From Prunus persica (taxonomy: Eukaryota > Streptophyta > Magnoliopsida > Rosales > Rosaceae), in the NCBI RefSeq assembly GCF_000346465.2, contig NC_034013.1:5253791-5317790 (forward strand): a DNA stretch of 64,000 nucleotides, in the 5' to 3' direction. The notes below the pieces were generated by a model. That model saw nothing but the letters and a program-made list of their open reading frames with translations, did no database searches and was not told the DNA's origin. Positions within the stretch are counted from its first letter, which is position 1; every line of letters begins with the position of its first letter. Shown here piece after piece: positions 59,066 through 64,000 of the stretch. Made by a program: the position numbers and the translations under genes.

Positions 59066-59280
59066 TTCCTCAAATAAGCTTATTTGAGGGACACCCCTTG
59101 TAGGCCCCACTCCGGATTGTATTTCACTAATCCAAACCGTCTATTTTGTAGATACTCATTCAAAGATCATCTCTACAAAAAATCACTTGAATCCGATATC
59201 ATTTGACCACTCAATTAAGTTATTGAAATTTTAGCATTTTCTTGAAGCACCGTGTTCATTGATTTTGTAAGACACAATTG
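59066..59280. repeat. Direct partial third copy of the foldback arm
   Basis: Repeats the first 210 bp of the right arm (58632-58842) in the same orientation, ending at GACACAATTG where another repeat begins. Confidence 0.8.
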
Positions 59281-59402
59281 AAACGAACATTGTACTAATA
59301 ATATATGTTATTTCCATTTAAAACTAGAATTAAATGAAACGAACATTGTACTAAATTTAGTTCAAACCAAATCAAGTCAAGCTTGTGTACGAAACGACTC
59401 CT

Positions 59403-60365
59403 TAACTCAATATGATACTATTTAGTGCTTTGACATCATCATGTGCGTCATATTATCAAATCATCATCATGCACATCACATCTCGAAGCCCATTTTTTCC
59501 ACAAAATGTAATACAATATTTTTTTTTCATGACTTTTCACTATTTTTAATAAAGTTCAAAATCATTTAAAAATAATAATAACACGTTTTGAAAACATAAA
59601 ATAAAATTAAAAACATTTTGGGGTGGGTGGGGCCCATGACCCCTAGGCCCTAATGTAACGTGGGTAATGGGCATTCGTAAATTGGTGATTAATTGTCCCC
59701 ATCCTTCATGATTGATTTAAGATTTGATAACGTGTTCTTTTTGCCCGCTAGTTTTGGACCGTCCGATCTGATCTCAGCGGATAAGGGGTGGGTGGAGAGG
59801 AGGTGCTTATGCGTCGACAGCTGGTGGATAGTTGCGTCAACAACAGGACGTCAGCTGCGGGCAAGGGGCCTAGCCGGCACGTCGACGCCAGTGGGACCCA
59901 CCGTGGACTGACTGACGTGGATTTTGGTTCTTTGATATTAGATGTACTTGAGAGAGAGTTGACGCAGTAGCTCACTGTCCACCCAAGTTGGTCATCCGTA
60001 CTGCGAAGCCTAATGAGAAAAGTGCTTTGCTTTTCTTATTTTTTTCTAGATTTTTCACACATAACATGTCGGTTTATTTTGTTTTGTGGAAAAAACATTC
60101 GAGTAATGTTTCCGCATGACGATGATACCGTCAACATGGTATTAATAATTCACTCATATTATTAATAATATTATTAATGTAACTGTTTGAATTATATTTA
60201 TTGATCACTTTTATAATAATATAGATTATATCTATTACAGAGGTGGTGAGTAATGTAATCATTAAATGTGATCCAAATAACATTATTGTAATATTATACT
60301 CTAAGGGCACATTTGGTAGACTATACTGCGACAAAATTTGGCTATTTAGCACTAATCACATATAT
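59403..60365. other. Intergenic DNA with a GC-rich island
   Basis: 59745-59935 is GC-rich, with GTGGGACCCAC (TCP-site-like palindrome) near 59890 and GACTGACTGACGTGG. It may be a promoter fragment, but no gene follows on either strand. The rest is AT-rich. Confidence 0.35.
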
Positions 60366-60369
60366 TTCT

Positions 60370-60490
60370 CTTACACACATATACATACAATTAAGATGTT
60401 ATGAGAGTTTGAACCTGAGACCTCTTGTTTGTAAATTAATGTCATTTTCTATTGGTATAGCCCGTTGGCCTAACCAATTATAACATTTGA
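60370..60490 (-). mobile_element. tRNA-derived SINE copy
   Basis: Minus strand: TTGGTTAGGCCAACGGGCTA (A-box region), GAGGTCTCAGGTTCAAACTC (B box), CATAACATCTTAATTG, then GTGTAAGAGAAA. Parallel to the copy at 55485-55585. Confidence 0.6.
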
Positions 60491-61682
60491 ATTGATGTTT
60501 TATTAACCAAACAATCTTTTTATAGACCAAAAAAATGAAAATGATATGAAGCATAAGTAAATTAATGGGTGGGGAAATTGGGAATGGTCCACCTCTTTAG
60601 TGCGAGCATGGCCTATCGCTGCCTCAAAATGAAGTATTAAATACAATGCATTAGCTAATTGTTTATGAAGTCTCAAATATCATCCATATCAACAACACGT
60701 TTGGATGGATTGTGTGCCTCTGCAAATAATGCTAGCCATTCAAATGGATGTATTAGGTGGTGGAGTTCCTAGAGGCTCCTTTTTCTTTGTCTGTTTTTTT
60801 TTTTTACTTCTTTTTTAAAAAAATTTAAAAAATAATAGATGGTGAGAAGTATTTTCTTCACACGTTAGACAATTTGGATGTTATGTTCTTTAAGAACTGC
60901 CGCCAATCAGTCCACACATGTTCACATATTGATATGACCTAATTATATACAAACATTACGTAATAATATGCCAATCAGTCCACACATGTTCACACATTGA
61001 CATGCCACCAGTTTACATACATACTTTGCACCACTGTTGTAAATCATATGCTTTGGGATACATTTTGCTCAAAAATATCTGAGTTGTTTCATAACTGCAA
61101 CCTATCACATACGATTTTGTGTTTATCTTTTTTATTACATAATTTGATTGAAATTTTCATAATAAAAATGCAATCGATATTTCAGAGCGAACTAAGTTAT
61201 ATAATATATTTTTTATATTTATGGTGATAAGTTTTGTGTTCACTAAATTTCTTGGTGTAGACTTGCCAGACTAAAATTGTTTGACTAAAGTTCAACTTAA
61301 AACGGCTCATTTAAAAGTTTAGCCATCAGAGTTCAAAAGTGAATAATGCTTATTAATATTGTGCTTTAGTCATAGACATCGCAATAAAAAAAAAAAAATA
61401 TATGAATCATATGCTTCATGTCGTTGATTGTGAAAGCGAGGCCAATCAAATTCAAAATCAATTTTGTTTTGTTGCCCATAAAAAGACGACAAAACAAAAA
61501 GAACGAATCTAATAATACGACGGAGAGTTGGATTTGGGAGATTAGCATTGTTTTATTGGACATAAAATGTTATGGCGCGATATCCACTATCCACTCCAGT
61601 CAACGCATATCCTCTTTTCGTCAACGGTTCTATGCTGCCATTGAAAATGCAAGTGTGGTTTGGTGTGTTAGTATTCAGCGTT
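60491..61682. other. Intergenic DNA
   Basis: A direct repeat CCAATCAGTCCACACATGTT occurs near 60904 and 60971. No gene is supported. Confidence 0.35.
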
Positions 61683-62515
61683 GTTAACACGATACGAATT
61701 GGTAAAAAAAATTCAGTATTCAGATCTGAATTATTGTGTCGTATTGATATCGTGTTGACCCGTTAACTACTTATTAAGTTAACGGATCAATTTCGTCTTC
61801 ATTCGCGAATACACGAACCTGCCCGTTAAGTAGGGATAATTTTGTACCCATCCATCCCACAGCCACAACACCAACCCTGTTGGCAAATCCGGTAGGAGCA
61901 ACACCCTCATTGCCAAATCCAGTCGCACCACCACCCCATCACCAACCTTAATTTGAAAAATCCCCTTCATACTATTCTTCTTTTTGTCTTTTTAATTGAA
62001 ACTTTAAAAAAAAAATTGCAGCTTGGGATTCGGATATGGAACTTTGAAATTTGGATGAATGTTAGTCGTGCTTATGATAGTTTTGGGGAGAGAGAGAGAG
62101 AGAGAGAATGTGTGATTGGTTAAGAAGGCTGGGATGGGGCGGAGCTGTTGAATTTTGGGGTAGGGTTGGTGATGGCTGAAGGGTGGTCGAGATTAATGGT
62201 GTGAGTTGGGCATTTTTTATTGATTGAATAGCCACATCTTCTTCTTCTTTATTGATAGAATGAGAGAAAGAGTAGAAGGGACTGCGCATTGGTTTTGTGC
62301 TAGGTTTCAAATTATTATTATTATTTTTTCAGTTTTAGTATTTTCTTATTTATTAACAGTTGAAATAGGTCGTGTCGTGTAATTCGCAAATTGTAATGGG
62401 TCGTGTTTGTGTTTGATATTTTTCACCCGTTTTCTTAACGGGTCGTGTCGTGTCAACCCATTAAGAAAAGCGGGTTGACACGAACACTTCTAACACGACA
62501 TGAATGTCGGGTCTA
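61683..62515. mobile_element. Possible non-autonomous element with CGGGTTGACACGA-type ends
   Basis: The left part has TAACACGATACGAATTGG and TCGTGTTGACCCGTTAAC; the right part has the inverse set (AACGGGTCGTGTCGTGTCAA, GCGGGTTGACACGAACAC, TAACACGACATGA). The complementary ends suggest one element of about 830 bp. Boundaries and target duplication are not resolved. Confidence 0.4.
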
Positions 62516-63670
62516 GATGTACATATCATCCTCTCCTTGTTTCTTCTACATTCGTCTCCCTTACATAATAAGTGACATAAGAAGAATGATAAGAAAAAAA
62601 TGACATATGCATCCGGTGCATCATTGGCGGTCCTAGAAATTTTTTAGCGGATGTGCAATTTTGAAAGACTAAAAGCTTTATAAAAAAAAATGAATAAAAT
62701 AAACAAATTATAATTGATCATACCTTTAGTCGTGTCGAATTTCCTATTGAATATTAATCATAAGAGCCAAATCAAAAAAAAGTAGATTACAAAAAAAGGG
62801 GAACCAAAATAAATAAATAAATAAAGAAGATATGAATTGGCTTTTGGTCAAGAAGGAAAAAAGAACCTAGCACAGTAAACTTACTTTTGGTGAAGAAGGA
62901 AAAGAAACACAACAATAGCAACCCAATTGATTTCCTTCTTTTTAAAATCTTTTTGTAATTCTTGTTTAAATAAGAATGAAAAACATATTTAACGACTTTT
63001 TAAAGCCCACGAAATGTAGGCCTAAGCATGTTGTTGAAAGCCCATGAATTGCAGTCTGCCTCATCTTAAAAAAAAAAAAGGAACTCTGCACAGCCTGCTC
63101 GCAGGCAGCAGCGCAACGTAGTAAACAGACTTTGGCTGAATCATTTTGTCGAATACCTGGAGTGCACAATCACCAGCTGAGCAGAGGTGCAATTTGAACC
63201 ACCTACAATGATTTTTCCGTCAAGGGGAGGTTCAGCTGCACATCCTTGTGCCTTTATAGGTCCCTCACTGTAGTGCACATAAATTTTTCACATGTAGCAT
63301 AGATGACAGTTTTTCTTGAAAATTGTATATGCAGTGTTTTCAATTAGAGTTATCTTAACTCATGTTGAATTTGTTGTAATACGAAGCATGATGGCTAAAT
63401 CTATCTTTTATGAGCATTTATGAATGACAAAAAAGAACATAACCGGCTGAACATTTGAAACAAATTACACATAGGCGAATCTTGAATTATGAGGTTTGGG
63501 AGTCAATATGTAAAATACTAATATAAAATATACATACATATTCAAATATTAATGTGAAATTTGTTGAAGTCAAATATTTTAAAGTTATTAATATAAAATT
63601 TGTTGGATGGAGGCCATTTACTCAAAACTAATAGATTTCTTTAATTTCTATCTTATAACTATAACATGTG
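62516..63670. other. Intergenic DNA, no supported gene
   Basis: AT-rich with A homopolymers and (AAAT)n near 62810. Confidence 0.35.
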
Positions 63671-63674
63671 ATAT

Positions 63675-63755
63675 TTTTCTTTGATACAAACGATATTAGA
63701 AAATGGGGACTCGAACACATTGCCTCAAGTATTTATCTTCTACCCATTTCTATCT
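63675..63755 (-). mobile_element. tRNA-derived SINE 3' part
   Basis: Minus strand: GTGTTCGAGTCCCC (B box), then TAATATCGTTTGTATCAAAGAAAAA, the family 3' end. It abuts the truncated integrase fragment. Confidence 0.55.
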
Positions 63756-64000
63756 TATAACAAATTGCTATCTTTAAATTTTCCTCCATTGTCACTCCTT
63801 AATATCTTGATCTTTCTTCCCGTAAGGTTCTCTACTTCCGCTTTCCACTCTTTGAATTTGACGAAGACCTCAGATTTCTCCATTATGAAATAGACCCAAA
63901 CCTTCATAGAAAAATCATCCAATAACGTGACGTAGTAGTGAGCTCCACCCAATGATTTGACCGGTGCGGACTCCTACACATCCAAGTGAATATAATCAAG
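63755..64000 (-). pseudogene. Copia integrase fragment, truncated at both sides
   Basis: Minus strand from the window edge reads LDYIHLDV, a TAG where Trp is expected, then GGAHYYVTLLDDFSMKVWVY, KSEVFVKFKEWKAEVEN and ILRSDNGGKF before diverging at about 63755. These are integrase core motifs (HxD, DD, SDNGG) of a Copia element unlike the one at 22-27 kb. The rest lies outside the window, if present. Confidence 0.8.

Larger units (their letters stand above)
57705..59402. mobile_element. Possible 1.7-kb TIR element hosting other repeats
   Basis: GGGCTCGTTTGTTACACAAG at 57705 and, inverted, GCTTGTGTACGAAACGACTC ending near 59402 match at about 17 of 21 positions. Between them lie a (TA)-rich block, the foldback palindrome and a 56-bp direct repeat beginning AAACGAACATTGTACTAA (about 59281 and 59337). 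No transposase is present. Target duplication is ambiguous. Confidence 0.45.

Overview
The window looks like nuclear DNA of a flowering plant. Its genes carry many short GT-AG introns, the non-coding DNA is AT-rich, and it holds plant retroelements, tRNA-derived SINEs and a Cassandra element whose LTRs contain 5S rRNA-like sequence. A woody eudicot such as a member of the Rosaceae is plausible, but that is inference from gene and repeat flavour. Two runs of N (16134-16387 and 58532-58631) are assembly gaps.

Six protein-coding genes look intact or nearly so. From left to right they are: the 3' end of a large multi-pass glycine-rich membrane protein gene (+, 1-4793, 5' part outside the window); an intronless PP2C phosphatase (-, 5558-6655); the two-exon mitochondrial ATP synthase delta' subunit (+, 19202-20907); a 22-exon CTP synthase (+, 30987-36096); the H/ACA snoRNP pseudouridine synthase dyskerin/NAP57 with an uninterrupted CDS (-, 38098-39882); and a 17-exon peroxisomal Lon protease ending in SKL (-, 42659-53601). 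They are unrelated housekeeping genes and do not form a cluster or pathway. A seventh locus (-, 37038-37484) is a decayed DUF761-type gene with a frameshift and an in-frame TAG.

The rest is repeat-rich. Region 6.7-19 kb holds a MITE, GC-rich repeats, LTR remnants, SINEs, a retroposed insert with a 13-bp target duplication, and three tandem 129-bp hairpin units. Region 21.5-30.4 kb is a nest: a broken DUF2828 gene is split by a structurally complete Copia element (two 347-bp LTRs, target duplication ATTAA, gag-pol with three lesions) and by a complete Cassandra TRIM (target duplication AAAAT). Next to it lie an unidentified decayed ORF, a Copia-type LTR remnant and a 240-bp tandem duplication.

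Region 53.9-64 kb has no intact gene. It carries a 483-bp inverted-repeat element, several SINEs on the minus strand, an (ATT)n tract, a TIR-bounded composite of about 1.7 kb that contains a large foldback palindrome broken by a gap, a possible second TIR element, and a Copia integrase fragment at the window edge.

I found no evidence of a new multi-gene system. The most informative points are the nested insertions and their order, the defective but young Copia copy, the 40-bp duplication inside the 5S-like part of one Cassandra LTR, a sequence of about 140-200 bp shared between a gene's 3' UTR and a site 33 kb away, and the two decayed genes. All coordinates and exon joins were read by eye from splice signals and family similarity.
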